Assembly (NCBI GenBank): GCA_900550475.1
Contig: URSA01000019.1
Span: 1-42,867, forward strand
Direction of reading: 5' to 3'
Origin: an uncultured Lachnospiraceae bacterium
GTDB taxonomy: Bacteria > Bacillota > Clostridia > Lachnospirales > Lachnospiraceae
DNA: 42,867 nt
Shown here: positions 23,807-32,939 of the stretch, piece after piece
How the letters are laid out: each line of letters begins with the position of its first letter
Position numbering within the stretch: the stretch's first letter is position 1
The notes under the pieces: generated by a model
The model's input: the letters and a program-made list of their open reading frames with translations, nothing else
The model's database searches: none
Told to the model about the DNA's origin: nothing
Position numbers and translations under genes: made by a program

Positions 23807-26223
23807 GACTCTTTTCCTGTCTGCCCGCCGATCTTCATGGTCAGGCTGATGCGCTTCTTTGCCACATCCACGGAAAGCACCTGCACATCCACAATATCTC
23901 CCACGCTGACCGCCTCCAGAGGATGCTTGATGAAGCGGTCCGTAATCTGGGAAATATGCACCAGACCGTCCTGATGCACTCCGATATCCACAAACACGCC
24001 GAAGTCAATGACATTGCGCACGGTTCCTTTCAGGATCATGCCGGGCTTTAAATCCTTCATATCCAGCACATCGCTCCTGAGGATCGGCGCAGGCATATCA
24101 TCTCTGGGGTCCCGGGCGGGCTTCTCCAGCTCCTTCACGATATCCGTCAGTGTAATCTCGCCGATTCCAAGCTCCAGCGCCAGCTTCTTCCTGTCGCCGA
24201 TCTTTCTCTCCAGACTTCCTGTTTTCACAGCCTCGGCCGTCTGCGCCGCAGTTTCCTGCGCAGGCTCCTTTGCGAGGGTCATGCCTCCCATTGCCTGTGC
24301 CAGCGCCTTTCCCATGGCGGTATTCACATTTTTCACCTGAATCTGTCTGCCGCCCTTTGCGCCCTGGGCACGACCATTCTTGTCCTGCCCCTCCGCGCGG
24401 CGTCCGCTGCCTGCTGCCACCGGGGCACTCTTGCCCGCAAGGCGCTCCGCAGCCGCCTTTTTCTGGGCTGCGCGCACATCCTCCATGGTCAGTCCCAGCC
24501 TGCTTAAGAGCTTCTGCGCCGCGTCATAGGACTCCGGGTGTACGCTGGTGGCATCCAGCGGATTGTCGCCGTCCGGAATCCTGAGGAAACCGGCGCACTG
24601 CTCATACGCCTTGGGACCAAGCTTTGCTACCTTGAGCAGCTGTCTTCTGTCCGTGAAGCGTCCGTTCTGTTCCCTGTAATCCACGATATTCTTCGCAATC
24701 GCCTTGCTGATGCCGGAGATGTATTCCAAAAGGGAAACCGATGCCGTGTTCAGATCCACGCCCACCTTGTTCACGCAGTCCTCCACCACGCCGTGCAGCG
24801 TCTCACCCAGCTTTTTCTGGTTCATGTCATGCTGATACTGACCCACGCCGATGGACTGCGGATCGATCTTCACAAGCTCGGACAACGGATCCTGCAGGCG
24901 GCGCGCGATGGACGCTGCGCTCCTCTGCCCCACATCAAAGTTCGGGAACTCCTCCGTTGCCAGCTTGCTTGCGGAATATACGGAAGCGCCCGCCTCATTG
25001 ACAATTACATACTGCACGGGGCGGTCAAGCTCCTTCAACATGTCCACTATCACCTGCTCCGACTCTCTCGACGCTGTACCATTTCCTACGGAGATCAGGG
25101 AAACGCCGTACTTTTTGATGAGCTTCTTTACCTCTGCCTTCGCTTCCTCCACCCTGTTCTGCGGTGCGGTGGGATAGACCACCTTCGTATCCAGCACCTT
25201 TCCGGTGGCGTCCACCACTGCCAGCTTGCATCCGGTTCGGAACGCCGGATCCCAGCCCAGCACAACCTTCCCTGCAATGGGCGGCTGCATCAGAAGCTGC
25301 TCTAAATTCTTGCCGAATACGCCGATGGCGCCATCCTCCGCCTTCTCCGTCAGTTCGTTGCGCACTTCCCTCTCGATTGCGGGCGCGATCAGTCTGTCAT
25401 AGGCGTCCTGCACAACCTCTTTCAAAACCGGGGTCGTATACGGATTGTCCTTCGTGATCACCTTCTTTTCCAGATAGCGGATGATCCTGTCCACGGGCGC
25501 AATGACCTTGACCGTCAGGATTCTTTCGCTCTCCCCGCGGTTCAACGCCAGCACGCGGTGTCCGGCAATCTTTTTGACCGGCTCCTCAAACTGATAGTAC
25601 ATCTCATACACGCTTTCCGCTTTCTCATCCTTCGCGGCAGAGGTGATCACACCCTCCTCCATGGTTGCGCTTCTGATGTACTGTCTGTGCGCTGCGTCGT
25701 CAGACACCGTTTCCGCAATGATATCCTTTGCTCCCTGCAGCGCCTCCTCGGCGGTTTTTACCCGCTTTTCCTCCGGCACATCCTCGCCGGATACATACTT
25801 CTGCGCCTCCGCCAGCACAGGCTCAGCCGCCTCCTGCAAGAGCAGATACTCCGCCAGGCCGCCCAGCCCTTTCTCCTTTGCCACACTCGCTCTGGTCTTT
25901 CTCTTGGGACGGTACGGACGGTAGAGATCCTCCACCACAACCATCGTCTCCGCCGCAAGGATCTTCGCCTTCAGTTCATCCGTAAGCTGTCCCTGCTCCT
26001 CTATGCTGCCGATCACCTGCTCCTTTTTTTCCTCTAAGTTGCGCAGATACAGAAGCCTTTCGTGCAGATTACGGAGCTGCTCGTCGTTCAGGGAGCCCGT
26101 CGCCTCCTTGCGGTATCTGGAGATAAACGGGATCGTATTGCCCTCGTCGATCAGCTTCACCGCTGCCTCCACCTGCCATTTCTGCACCTTCAATTCTTCT
26201 GTGATCTTTTTGATAATGTCCAT
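23803..26223 (-). CDS. tex: Tex-family RNA-binding transcription accessory protein
   Basis: An approximately 806-residue cytosolic protein. It has the N-terminal helical Tex core (RYRKEATGSLNDEQL), a YqgF-like RNase H fold (VLGWDPAFRTGCKLAVVD), tandem helix-hairpin-helix segments (VDLNTASVSLLEYISG) and a C-terminal S1 domain (KGTVRNVIDFGVFVDIGVHQ). Tex proteins bind nucleic acids and affect transcription and RNA quality control. Unlike typical members of about 720 residues, this one carries an Ala/Gly/Lys-rich insertion of about 80 residues before S1. A GTG at 26235 is an alternative start. Confidence 0.93.
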   Translation of the reverse strand: MDIIKKITEELKVQKWQVEAAVKLIDEGNTIPFISRYRKEATGSLNDEQLRNLHERLLYLRNLEEKKEQVIGSIEEQGQLTDELKAKILAAETMVVVEDLYRPYRPKRKTRASVAKEKGLGGLAEYLLLQEAAEPVLAEAQKYVSGEDVPEEKRVKTAEEALQGAKDIIAETVSDDAAHRQYIRSATMEEGVITSAAKDEKAESVYEMYYQFEEPVKKIAGHRVLALNRGESERILTVKVIAPVDRIIRYLEKKVITKDNPYTTPVLKEVVQDAYDRLIAPAIEREVRNELTEKAEDGAIGVFGKNLEQLLMQPPIAGKVVLGWDPAFRTGCKLAVVDATGKVLDTKVVYPTAPQNRVEEAKAEVKKLIKKYGVSLISVGNGTASRESEQVIVDMLKELDRPVQYVIVNEAGASVYSASKLATEEFPNFDVGQRSAASIARRLQDPLSELVKIDPQSIGVGQYQHDMNQKKLGETLHGVVEDCVNKVGVDLNTASVSLLEYISGISKAIAKNIVDYREQNGRFTDRRQLLKVAKLGPKAYEQCAGFLRIPDGDNPLDATSVHPESYDAAQKLLSRLGLTMEDVRAAQKKAAAERLAGKSAPVAAGSGRRAEGQDKNGRAQGAKGGRQIQVKNVNTAMGKALAQAMGGMTLAKEPAQETAAQTAEAVKTGSLERKIGDRKKLALELGIGEITLTDIVKELEKPARDPRDDMPAPILRSDVLDMKDLKPGMILKGTVRNVIDFGVFVDIGVHQDGLVHISQITDRFIKHPLEAVSVGDIVDVQVLSVDVAKKRISLTMKIGGQTGKES

Positions 26224-26288
26224 CTTTTTCCCCACCTGTCCTCTTTCTTGCGGCTCGCCGCCGTCTCATCCATTATACTGAAAATGAA

Positions 26289-26317
26289 TTGTAAAAGCAA
26301 ACGGAAGATGCTATACT
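26289..26317 (+). promoter_or_regulatory. Promoter of the DUF4190-like gene
   Basis: TTGTAA (26289-26294), a 17-bp spacer and TATACT (26312-26317), followed 35 bp later by the start codon. It probably serves all three small plus-strand genes. Confidence 0.7.
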
Positions 26318-26352
26318 AAGGACAGTAAATCTAATGATATATGGAGATTATT

Positions 26353-26751
26353 ATGGACGGTTTTAATCATCAGCAGCAAAATATGCAATACTATTACCCG
26401 GTGAAAAAGAAGAATAACTTCGCCACGGCGGCATTGATCGTAGGCTTCTGTTCTCTTTTTCTCCTGATCACCTTCATCCTGCCGCTTCCGTTGGGTGCGC
26501 TGGGTATCCTGTTCGTGATCCTTTCAAAGCGGAAGGGAGAAAAGCTTGCGGGAACGGCAATCGCCGGACTGATTACCTCGATCATGGGCATGCTTCTGGG
26601 GCTGGCTCTCACGGTCAGTGTGGGCGTTGCGACCTTCCAGATGTTAAAGCCCGAAAACCGCGATCTGTTAAACCGGCAGTTTGAGAGCATTTACGGAATC
26701 GACTTCGACGAGTATATGGACCGCCTCTACGGAGACGACTTTGATCTGTAA
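26353..26751 (+). CDS. DUF4190-like small membrane protein
   Basis: A 132-residue protein starting at 26353, 6 nt after GGAG; an in-frame ATG at 26341 contains that site. A Gln/Tyr-rich N-terminus is followed by two membrane helices (about 22-50 and 64-90) separated by a short basic loop (SKRKGEKLAG), the DUF4190 layout. The C-terminal 35 residues are acidic and soluble (FDEYMDRLYGDDFDL). Function unknown. It leads a cluster with the HExxH and DUF975 genes. Confidence 0.75.
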   Translation: MDGFNHQQQNMQYYYPVKKKNNFATAALIVGFCSLFLLITFILPLPLGALGILFVILSKRKGEKLAGTAIAGLITSIMGMLLGLALTVSVGVATFQMLKPENRDLLNRQFESIYGIDFDEYMDRLYGDDFDL

Positions 26752-26769
26752 CGGAAGGAGGTTGTTTTT

Positions 26770-27174
26770 ATGAGCTTAGCCATCAGCGAACTGCGCGGAT
26801 CCGTTCAGAACGATCCCACGAAGGAGTGCCAGACCTGCAAGAACCGAAAATATCAGGACGGCTCCGACGAGATGGTTTCCTTCAAATCGCCCGCCCACAT
26901 TTCTTCCAATGCGGCGGCATCCGTGGTGCGCTCCCATGAGCAGGAGCATGTGAGCAACGCTTTTGCAAAAGCGGCGACGGGAAACGGCAAGGTGGTACGC
27001 GCCTCCGTCACACTGCACACGGCAGTCTGTCCGGAATGCGGACGCACTTATATTTCCGGCGGCACTACCCAGACCCAGATCAAATATTACAACGAGGATA
27101 ACCCCTATCAGCAGTCCTTAAAATCATCCGATGCCACAAAATACAGCGGCATGAATGTGGACTACACAGTTTGA
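26770..27174 (+). CDS. Small CxxC / HExxH protein (putative zinc protein)
   Basis: A 134-residue protein with no signal peptide. It carries one pair ECQTCKNRKYQDGSD (CxxC near residue 20), then a helix with HEQEH (about 56-60, matching the HExxH zinc-protease pattern), then a CPECGRTY knuckle (about 89-96). It resembles SprA-related putative metallopeptidases in overall order, but I am unsure of family membership. An AGGAGG site sits 8 nt before the start, 18 nt after the preceding gene. Zinc binding is likely; protease activity is only a possibility. Confidence 0.65.
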   Translation: MSLAISELRGSVQNDPTKECQTCKNRKYQDGSDEMVSFKSPAHISSNAAASVVRSHEQEHVSNAFAKAATGNGKVVRASVTLHTAVCPECGRTYISGGTTQTQIKYYNEDNPYQQSLKSSDATKYSGMNVDYTV

Positions 27175-27200
27175 CCCAAAAACCTCAGAATGGAGAAACT

Positions 27201-27917
27201 ATGAACACTTATTTATCCACCTCAGATTTGAAAAATCAGGCAAAGGAAAGGCTGTCCGGGCATTACGGCATGGTGATCGGCGGCGCCATGATCATCAACA
27301 TGATCAGCGGAACCCTTTCCCCATGGATGACTGTACTGCTGCCGTCGAACACCCTTATTTCCTATCTTATTTCATGGGCGGTCAGCCTGCCCCTTTCCGT
27401 TTTTGTGGGTGTGCTTTCCGTCGGATTGACCCTGATCTTTATGAAGCTTTCCTTCGGCACTGTGCCGTACCTTTCCGATTTATTCTACGGCTTTTCCCAC
27501 ATACGGACGGCAATCGGACTTTCCCTTGTGCTGACAGCCGTCTCCGCACCGTTGAGCATGGCATACATGATTCCGCTGGCTCTCTACTCCCTCACCGGCA
27601 GTGAGGTCTATATGTATCTGATGTTCGTGTGTCTGGCAGTGGGGCTTGCGATTTATGTACCGCTCTCCCTTGCCCTGTCACAGTGCTACTTCCTGATGCT
27701 GGACTTTCCCGACAAGTCCGCAGGCGAGATCATCCGGCTTTCCTTCCGGATCACGGCGGGTCACCGTCTGCGCCTGTTCTATCTGCAGGTTACCTTCCTT
27801 CCCCTGCTTATTTTAGGGGCATTGTCCTTAGTGGGGCTTCTGTGGGTGAATGCCTACATGCAGATGACCTATACACAGTTTTATTTTGACATAATGAAAC
27901 CGGTGCAGAAGAATTAA
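27201..27917 (+). CDS. DUF975-family membrane protein
   Basis: A 238-residue integral membrane protein starting at 27201 with GGAG 5 nt upstream; a TTG start at 27171 is less likely. The N-terminal TSDLKNQAKERLSGHYG amphipathic stretch and about six membrane helices are typical of DUF975, found widely in Firmicutes with no known activity. It starts 26 nt after the HExxH gene. Its stop codon overlaps that of convergent prfB within a palindrome. Confidence 0.85.
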   Translation: MNTYLSTSDLKNQAKERLSGHYGMVIGGAMIINMISGTLSPWMTVLLPSNTLISYLISWAVSLPLSVFVGVLSVGLTLIFMKLSFGTVPYLSDLFYGFSHIRTAIGLSLVLTAVSAPLSMAYMIPLALYSLTGSEVYMYLMFVCLAVGLAIYVPLSLALSQCYFLMLDFPDKSAGEIIRLSFRITAGHRLRLFYLQVTFLPLLILGALSLVGLLWVNAYMQMTYTQFYFDIMKPVQKN

Positions 27918-27930
27918 TCTTCCGCACCGG
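27900..27930. repeat. Palindrome spanning two convergent stop codons
   Basis: CCGGTGC (27900-27906) pairs with GCACCGG (27924-27930), and AGAAGA/TCTTC extends the stem with one mismatch. The loop holds both overlapping stop codons (TAA of DUF975 at 27915, TAA of prfB at 27916 reversed). No T-run follows on either side, so it is more an end-protecting hairpin than a classic terminator. Confidence 0.6.
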
Positions 27931-29048
27931 CTACCGGCTTGGCTCCTGTGCTGAGCCATTTTAAATATCCGTTGATAAAGGGATCCAACCCGCCGTCAAG
28001 CACGGCATCCGCATTTCCGCTCTCCACACCCGTCCGGTGATCCTTCACCATCGTGTAGGGCTGCAATACATAGGATCTGATCTGATTTCCCCATCCGATT
28101 TCTTTTACTTCTCCGCGAATATCGGAAAGCTTCTCCGCATTCGCCTCCTGCTTCAACAGATACAGCTTTGCTTTCAGCATCTGCATCGCCTTGTCCTTGT
28201 TCTGGAACTGGCTTCGCTCGTTCTGGCACTGCACCACGGTTCCCGTAGGAATGTGCGTGATACGGATTGCCGAGGAGGTCTTATTGATGTGCTGTCCACC
28301 GGCGCCGCTGCTTCGGTAGGTATCAATCCGCAGATCCTCTTCGTTGATCTCCACATCCAGATCCTCTTCTATATCCGGCATGACATCCAGCGACACGAAG
28401 GAGGTCTGTCTCTTGCCCTGCGCGTTGAACGGTGAGATTCTGACCAGTCTGTGTACGCCCTTTTCGGACTTCAGATAGCCATATGCATTCTCGCCGTTGA
28501 CCTGAAATGTCACGGACTTGATGCCCGCCTCGTCGCCGTCCAGATAGTCCAGCACTTCGATGGAAAATCCCTTCCGCTCCGCCCATCTGGTATACATGCG
28601 GTACAGCATGCCGCACCAGTCGCAGCTCTCCGTACCGCCCGCACCTGCATTCAGCTTCAATATGGCATTGTTCTTGTCATACTCCCCCGATAACAGGGTG
28701 CCGATACGCATTGCCTCAAAGGTGCTGACAAAGTGGTTCAGCTCCTCCTCAATCTCGGGAATGAGGGATTCGTCATTCTCCTCATAGCCCATCTCGATCA
28801 GGGTCAGGATATCCTCGTACCCGGTTTTTAAATCCCGGTAGGTCTGACAGGTATCCTTCAGATTTTTCAATTCCTTCATTTGTTTGTTGGAACGCTCCGG
28901 ATTGTCCCAGAAGCCCGGCGCCTCCATCTCACGTTCCAGCTCTTCGATCCGCTTCTCCTTGGAAGCCAGGTCAAAGTGAATCCCTCACTTCCGCTAAAGG
29001 TGTTTCATAGGTAAGGAGCTTTGTCTTCATATTATCCAATTCTACCAT
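27914..29048 (-). CDS. prfB: Peptide chain release factor 2 with programmed +1 frameshift
   Basis: Translation starts at 29048 (MVELDNMKTKLL) and meets an in-frame TGA at 28971-28973 after 25 codons. The CTTTGAC slip site, preceded by the SD-like AGGGA, lets the ribosome shift +1 and continue with DLASKEKRIEELE, giving about 377 residues. The SPFNAQGKRQTSF segment recognises UGA/UAA and GAGGQHINKT carries the GGQ that triggers peptide release. The factor's own UGA requirement gives autoregulation, as known for this gene. It follows secA by 37 nt on the same strand. Confidence 0.97.
28970..28985 (-). promoter_or_regulatory. prfB +1 recoding site
   Basis: On the minus strand AGGGA, then CTTTGAC with TGA at 28973-28971. 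The SD-like element sits a few bases before the slippery CTT codon, as in other prfB genes. Confidence 0.93.
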
Positions 29049-29085
29049 TAACGTCACCCACTTTCTTTTTTATATTTTGTCCCGC

Positions 29086-31650
29086 TTAACTTCTTCCGCA
29101 GCAGTTCTTGTACTTCTTGCCGCTTCCGCAGGGGCAGGGATCATTCGGATATACCTTGGCATTTGCACGCTTTGTGGGCGTCTTGGGGCCGCTGTCGTCC
29201 TTGTTGGTTCCTGTCACCTTTGCCACCTGCTCACGCTCAACCTTCTGTTCAATCTTCACGCGGAGCAGAAGTCTCACGGTATCTTCCTTGATGTTCTGCG
29301 TCATTTCATCGAACATCTCGTAGCCGCTCAGCTTGTATTCCACCAGAGGATCTCTCTGACCGTATGCCTGCAGACCGATTCCCTGACGGAGCTGCTCCAT
29401 ATCGTCGATGTGATCCATCCACTTTCTGTCGATCACCTTGAGCAGGATCACGCGCTCCAGCTCACGCATCATTTCAGGCTCGGGGAACTCAGTTTCCTTC
29501 GCCTCGTAGAGCTTGACCGCCTCTTCCTTCAGCTGCTGTTTCAGACCGTTCTTCTTGTTGGCATGAATCCGCTCTCTCGTCACGGGCTGCAACGGGATCA
29601 GGGGAAGCAGAAGGGCATTCAGCTCATTCAGATCCCACTCCTCCGGCTCGATATCATCCCCGATTGCCATGTCCACGCAATGCTCGGCAATGTCCGTGAT
29701 CATCTTGTAGATCACATCGCGCATGCTCTCGCCGTCCAACACACGGCGTCTCTCACCGTAGATGATCTCTCTCTGCTCGCTCATCACGCGGTCATATTCC
29801 AACAGATTCTTACGGATTCCGTAGTTGTTGTTCTCTATCTTCTTCTGGGCGGATTCGATTGCTCTGGAGAGCATCTTGTGCTCGATTTCCTGTCCCTCCG
29901 GAATACCCATGGAGTTGAACATTCCGATCAGACGCTCTGATCCGAACAAACGCATCAGATCGTCCTCCAGCGAAATGTAGAACTTGGATTCACCGGGATC
30001 TCCCTGACGTCCGGCACGACCGCGCAGCTGGTTGTCAATACGTCTTGATTCATGTCTCTCCGTACCGATGATCTTCAGACCGCCCGCCTCTCTGGAAGCG
30101 TCGTCCAGCTTGATATCCGTACCACGGCCTGCCATGTTGGTCGCGATGGTAACCGCACCGTGCACACCGGCATCCGCCACGATCTCCGCCTCCAGCTCAT
30201 GGAACTTCGCATTCAGCACCTTGTGTTCGATGCCCCGTCTGCGCAGCATGCCGCTCAGCTCCTCGGACGCTTCGATGGTGATCGTACCTACCAGCACGGG
30301 CTGTCCCTTCGCATGGGCTTCCTCCACTGCCGCCACGATTGCATGCAGCTTTTCCCGTCTTGTCTTGTATACGGCGTCCTGATGATCGACTCTCTGTACC
30401 GGTCTGTTGGTGGGAATCTCGATAACGTCCATGCCGTAGATATCGCGGAACTCCCTCTCCTCCGTCAGTGCCGTACCGGTCATACCGGATTTCTTTTCAA
30501 ACAGGTTGAAGAAATTCTGGAAGGTGATGGTGGCAAGGGTCTTGCTCTCCCTTTTAACCTGCACATGCTCCTTCGCCTCGATTGCCTGATGCAGACCGTC
30601 CGAATAACGCCGTCCCGGCATGATACGTCCGGTGAACTCATCCACGATCAGCACCTGGTCGTCCTTCACCACATAATCCTTGTCGCGGAACATCAGGTTG
30701 TGCGCACGGAGCGCCAGAATGATATTATGCTGGATCTCCAGATTCTCCGGATCTGCAAAGTTGTCGATGTGGAAGAATTTTTCCACCTTCTCCACGCCTG
30801 CTGCCGTCAGATTCACGACCTTATCCTTTTCATTTACGATAAAGTCGCCCGTCTCCTCCTGCACAACGCCCATGATGGCGTCCATCTTGGACAGATCCGC
30901 CATATCGTCGCCGCGGGTCATCTGTCTTGCCAGAATATCGCACAGCTCATACAGCTTTGTGGACTTGCCGCTCTGACCGGAAATGATCAGAGGGGTACGC
31001 GCCTCGTCGATCAGCACCGAGTCCACCTCGTCAATGATGGCATAGTGAAGATCCCGAAGCACAAGCTGTTTCTTGTAAACCACCATGTTGTCACGGAGGT
31101 AATCAAATCCCAGTTCATTGTTGGTCACATAGGTAATGTCGCAGTTGTATGCCTCTCTTCTCTCATCGGAGGTCATGCTGTTCAACACCACGCCCACCTT
31201 AAGACCAAGGAACTCATGCACCTGTCCCATCCACTCCGCATCACGATGCGCCAGATAATCATTGACGGTGACAATGTGGACACCTCTTCCCTCAAGGGCA
31301 TTGAGGTATGCGGGCAATGTGGAGACGAGGGTTTTTCCTTCACCTGTACGCATCTCTGCAATTCGTCCCTGATGCAGGATGATACCACCGATCAGCTGTA
31401 CCCTGTAATGCTCCATGTTCAGGACACGCTTTGCTGCCTCCCGCACCACCGCAAACGCCTCCGGCAGCAGATCATCCAGTGTCTCGCCGTCCCACAGACG
31501 TTTTTTGAACTCTTCGGTTTTCGCCTTCAGCTGCTCGTCGGTGAGTGCCTGCATGTCAGGGCGCAGCGCCTCGATCCGATCCACCAGCGGTGAGATTCTC
31601 TTCAATTCCCTTTCGCTGTGCGTACCGAAAATTTTTGTAACCAGACTCAT
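29086..31650 (-). CDS. secA: Preprotein translocase ATPase SecA
   Basis: An 854-residue motor that pushes unfolded proteins through SecYEG. Walker A is RTGEGKT (101-107), the DEAD-type box appears as IIDEVDS, and the C-terminus ends in the zinc-binding SEC-C tail (DPCPCGSGKKYKNCCG). NMAGRGTDIKL and LRGRAGRQGDPG are family signatures. Length is normal. A promoter lies at 31720-31748, and prfB follows downstream, an arrangement common in Firmicutes. Confidence 0.98.
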   Translation of the reverse strand: MSLVTKIFGTHSERELKRISPLVDRIEALRPDMQALTDEQLKAKTEEFKKRLWDGETLDDLLPEAFAVVREAAKRVLNMEHYRVQLIGGIILHQGRIAEMRTGEGKTLVSTLPAYLNALEGRGVHIVTVNDYLAHRDAEWMGQVHEFLGLKVGVVLNSMTSDERREAYNCDITYVTNNELGFDYLRDNMVVYKKQLVLRDLHYAIIDEVDSVLIDEARTPLIISGQSGKSTKLYELCDILARQMTRGDDMADLSKMDAIMGVVQEETGDFIVNEKDKVVNLTAAGVEKVEKFFHIDNFADPENLEIQHNIILALRAHNLMFRDKDYVVKDDQVLIVDEFTGRIMPGRRYSDGLHQAIEAKEHVQVKRESKTLATITFQNFFNLFEKKSGMTGTALTEEREFRDIYGMDVIEIPTNRPVQRVDHQDAVYKTRREKLHAIVAAVEEAHAKGQPVLVGTITIEASEELSGMLRRRGIEHKVLNAKFHELEAEIVADAGVHGAVTIATNMAGRGTDIKLDDASREAGGLKIIGTERHESRRIDNQLRGRAGRQGDPGESKFYISLEDDLMRLFGSERLIGMFNSMGIPEGQEIEHKMLSRAIESAQKKIENNNYGIRKNLLEYDRVMSEQREIIYGERRRVLDGESMRDVIYKMITDIAEHCVDMAIGDDIEPEEWDLNELNALLLPLIPLQPVTRERIHANKKNGLKQQLKEEAVKLYEAKETEFPEPEMMRELERVILLKVIDRKWMDHIDDMEQLRQGIGLQAYGQRDPLVEYKLSGYEMFDEMTQNIKEDTVRLLLRVKIEQKVEREQVAKVTGTNKDDSGPKTPTKRANAKVYPNDPCPCGSGKKYKNCCGRS

Positions 31651-31719
31651 ATGACTCTATACTCCTATCTGCGCCTGTAAGCGCGCAAGAATCTCTGTAA
31701 AAACAAATACACAAGGTTT

Positions 31720-31748
31720 ATTGTAGCAGATTTACAAGGCAGATTCAA
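31720..31748 (-). promoter_or_regulatory. Probable secA promoter
   Basis: Minus-strand TTGAAT (31743-31748), 17-bp spacer, TACAAT (31720-31725), giving a leader of about 60 nt before the secA start codon. Confidence 0.6.
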
Positions 31749-31795
31749 CCAAAAGCCACCGCAAAGAATGAAAGTTTTGTAAACAAAATGTTAAA

Positions 31796-31824
31796 TTGAC
31801 ACTCTCAAACGGGAATTTTATAAT
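31796..31824 (+). promoter_or_regulatory. Sigma-A promoter of the pectinesterase gene
   Basis: Consensus TTGACA (31796-31801), exactly 17 bp, and consensus TATAAT (31819-31824), followed by an AGAGGTG site and the start codon at 31863. Such a strong core promoter suggests a repressed or constitutive gene, unlike the importer operon. Confidence 0.88.
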
Positions 31825-31862
31825 AGGAATCATACACGATACAAAACAGAGGTGCTGAATTT

Positions 31863-32939
31863 ATGATACATTTATATGTCAATTATCCGGAGCAGACGCC
31901 CTGCTACCGCTCCGTCTCGGAGGCGCTCTCCTCCCTGCCCGAAATCGAGCTGCTGCCCCAGGCATTTCCCGCACCCGAGGAGCCGCAGGCAGAGCCCGTC
32001 ACCGTTCACATCGCGCCGGGCATCTACGAGGAGCTGCTTGTGGTAGAACGCCCCTATGTGACGTTTCTCGGGGAGGATGCGTTGAAAACCGTGCTGAGCT
32101 TCCACCTCGGCGCTTTTGAAGCCTTGCCTGACGGCAGCAGACGCGGCACCTTCCGCACTGCCTCCGTGCGCGTTCACGCCCATAATTTCACCGCAAGAAA
32201 CATTACCTTCCAAAACACAGCAGGCTACGGGCACACGGTGGGACAGGCGCTGGCACTCTATGCGGACGGCGACCGCCTCGTTCTGGAAAACTGCCGCCTG
32301 ATATCCAGTCAGGACACGCTGTTTACCGCCCCGCTCCCCCCCACGGCAGCGAAGCCCGGCGGCTTTACCGGGCCGGGAGAACACGCTCCCAGAATCAACA
32401 ACCGCCAATATTATGTAAATTGCTTTATTCAGGGGGATGTGGATTTCATTTTCGGCGGCGCCATTGCCTATTTTCAAGGCTGCACGATCTTTTCCAAGAA
32501 ACCCGGAGACAGAAAACCGCCGGAGAGCCCGGCGGACGAGGTGATTTACGGATATGCCACTGCAGCATCCACTCCGAAGGATCTGCCCTTCGGCTATGTA
32601 TTTGAAAACTGCCGCTTTGACAGCGACTGCCCGCCCCGTTCCGTCTATCTGGGACGCCCGTGGCGCGAGTGGGCAAAAACGGTGCTGTTACGGTGCAGCC
32701 TCGGCAGCCATATCCATCCGGCAGGCTGGAATGACTGGGGAAAGCCCCATGACCACTTCTACTATGGGGAATATCTCTGCACCGGCGAGGGCGCAGCCGC
32801 GTCTGAACGGGCGGCTTTCTCACACCTGCTCTCCGACGATGAAGCTGCGCTCTACACGGTGCAAAACGTACTGGGCGAACCGGACGGCTGGAACCCGCAG
32901 GTTACTTGCAGTCCTCAATCGCCTTGTGCAGACCGGTGA
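31863..32939 (+). CDS. Pectin methylesterase (CE8), predicted intracellular
   Basis: A 358-residue right-handed beta-helix pectinesterase. It removes methyl groups from galacturonate chains. The active-site set is present: Q128 in GQALALY, Q150-D151 in SSQDTLF (acid/base), D194 in GDVDFIFG (nucleophile) and R265 in LGRPW. There is no signal peptide, so it likely acts on imported methylated oligogalacturonides. A short Pro/Glu-rich loop (about 33-46) interrupts the early helix turns. Its last 38 bp overlap the convergent AraC-GGDEF gene. Function links it to the 0.4-12.7 kb sugar locus. Confidence 0.93.
   Translation: MIHLYVNYPEQTPCYRSVSEALSSLPEIELLPQAFPAPEEPQAEPVTVHIAPGIYEELLVVERPYVTFLGEDALKTVLSFHLGAFEALPDGSRRGTFRTASVRVHAHNFTARNITFQNTAGYGHTVGQALALYADGDRLVLENCRLISSQDTLFTAPLPPTAAKPGGFTGPGEHAPRINNRQYYVNCFIQGDVDFIFGGAIAYFQGCTIFSKKPGDRKPPESPADEVIYGYATAASTPKDLPFGYVFENCRFDSDCPPRSVYLGRPWREWAKTVLLRCSLGSHIHPAGWNDWGKPHDHFYYGEYLCTGEGAAASERAAFSHLLSDDEAALYTVQNVLGEPDGWNPQVTCSPQSPCADR

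Noticed and set aside
30052..31593. 513-codon plus-strand open frame opposite secA
   Set aside because: SecA on the other strand is complete and certain, and the open frame shows no ribosome binding site or known domain.
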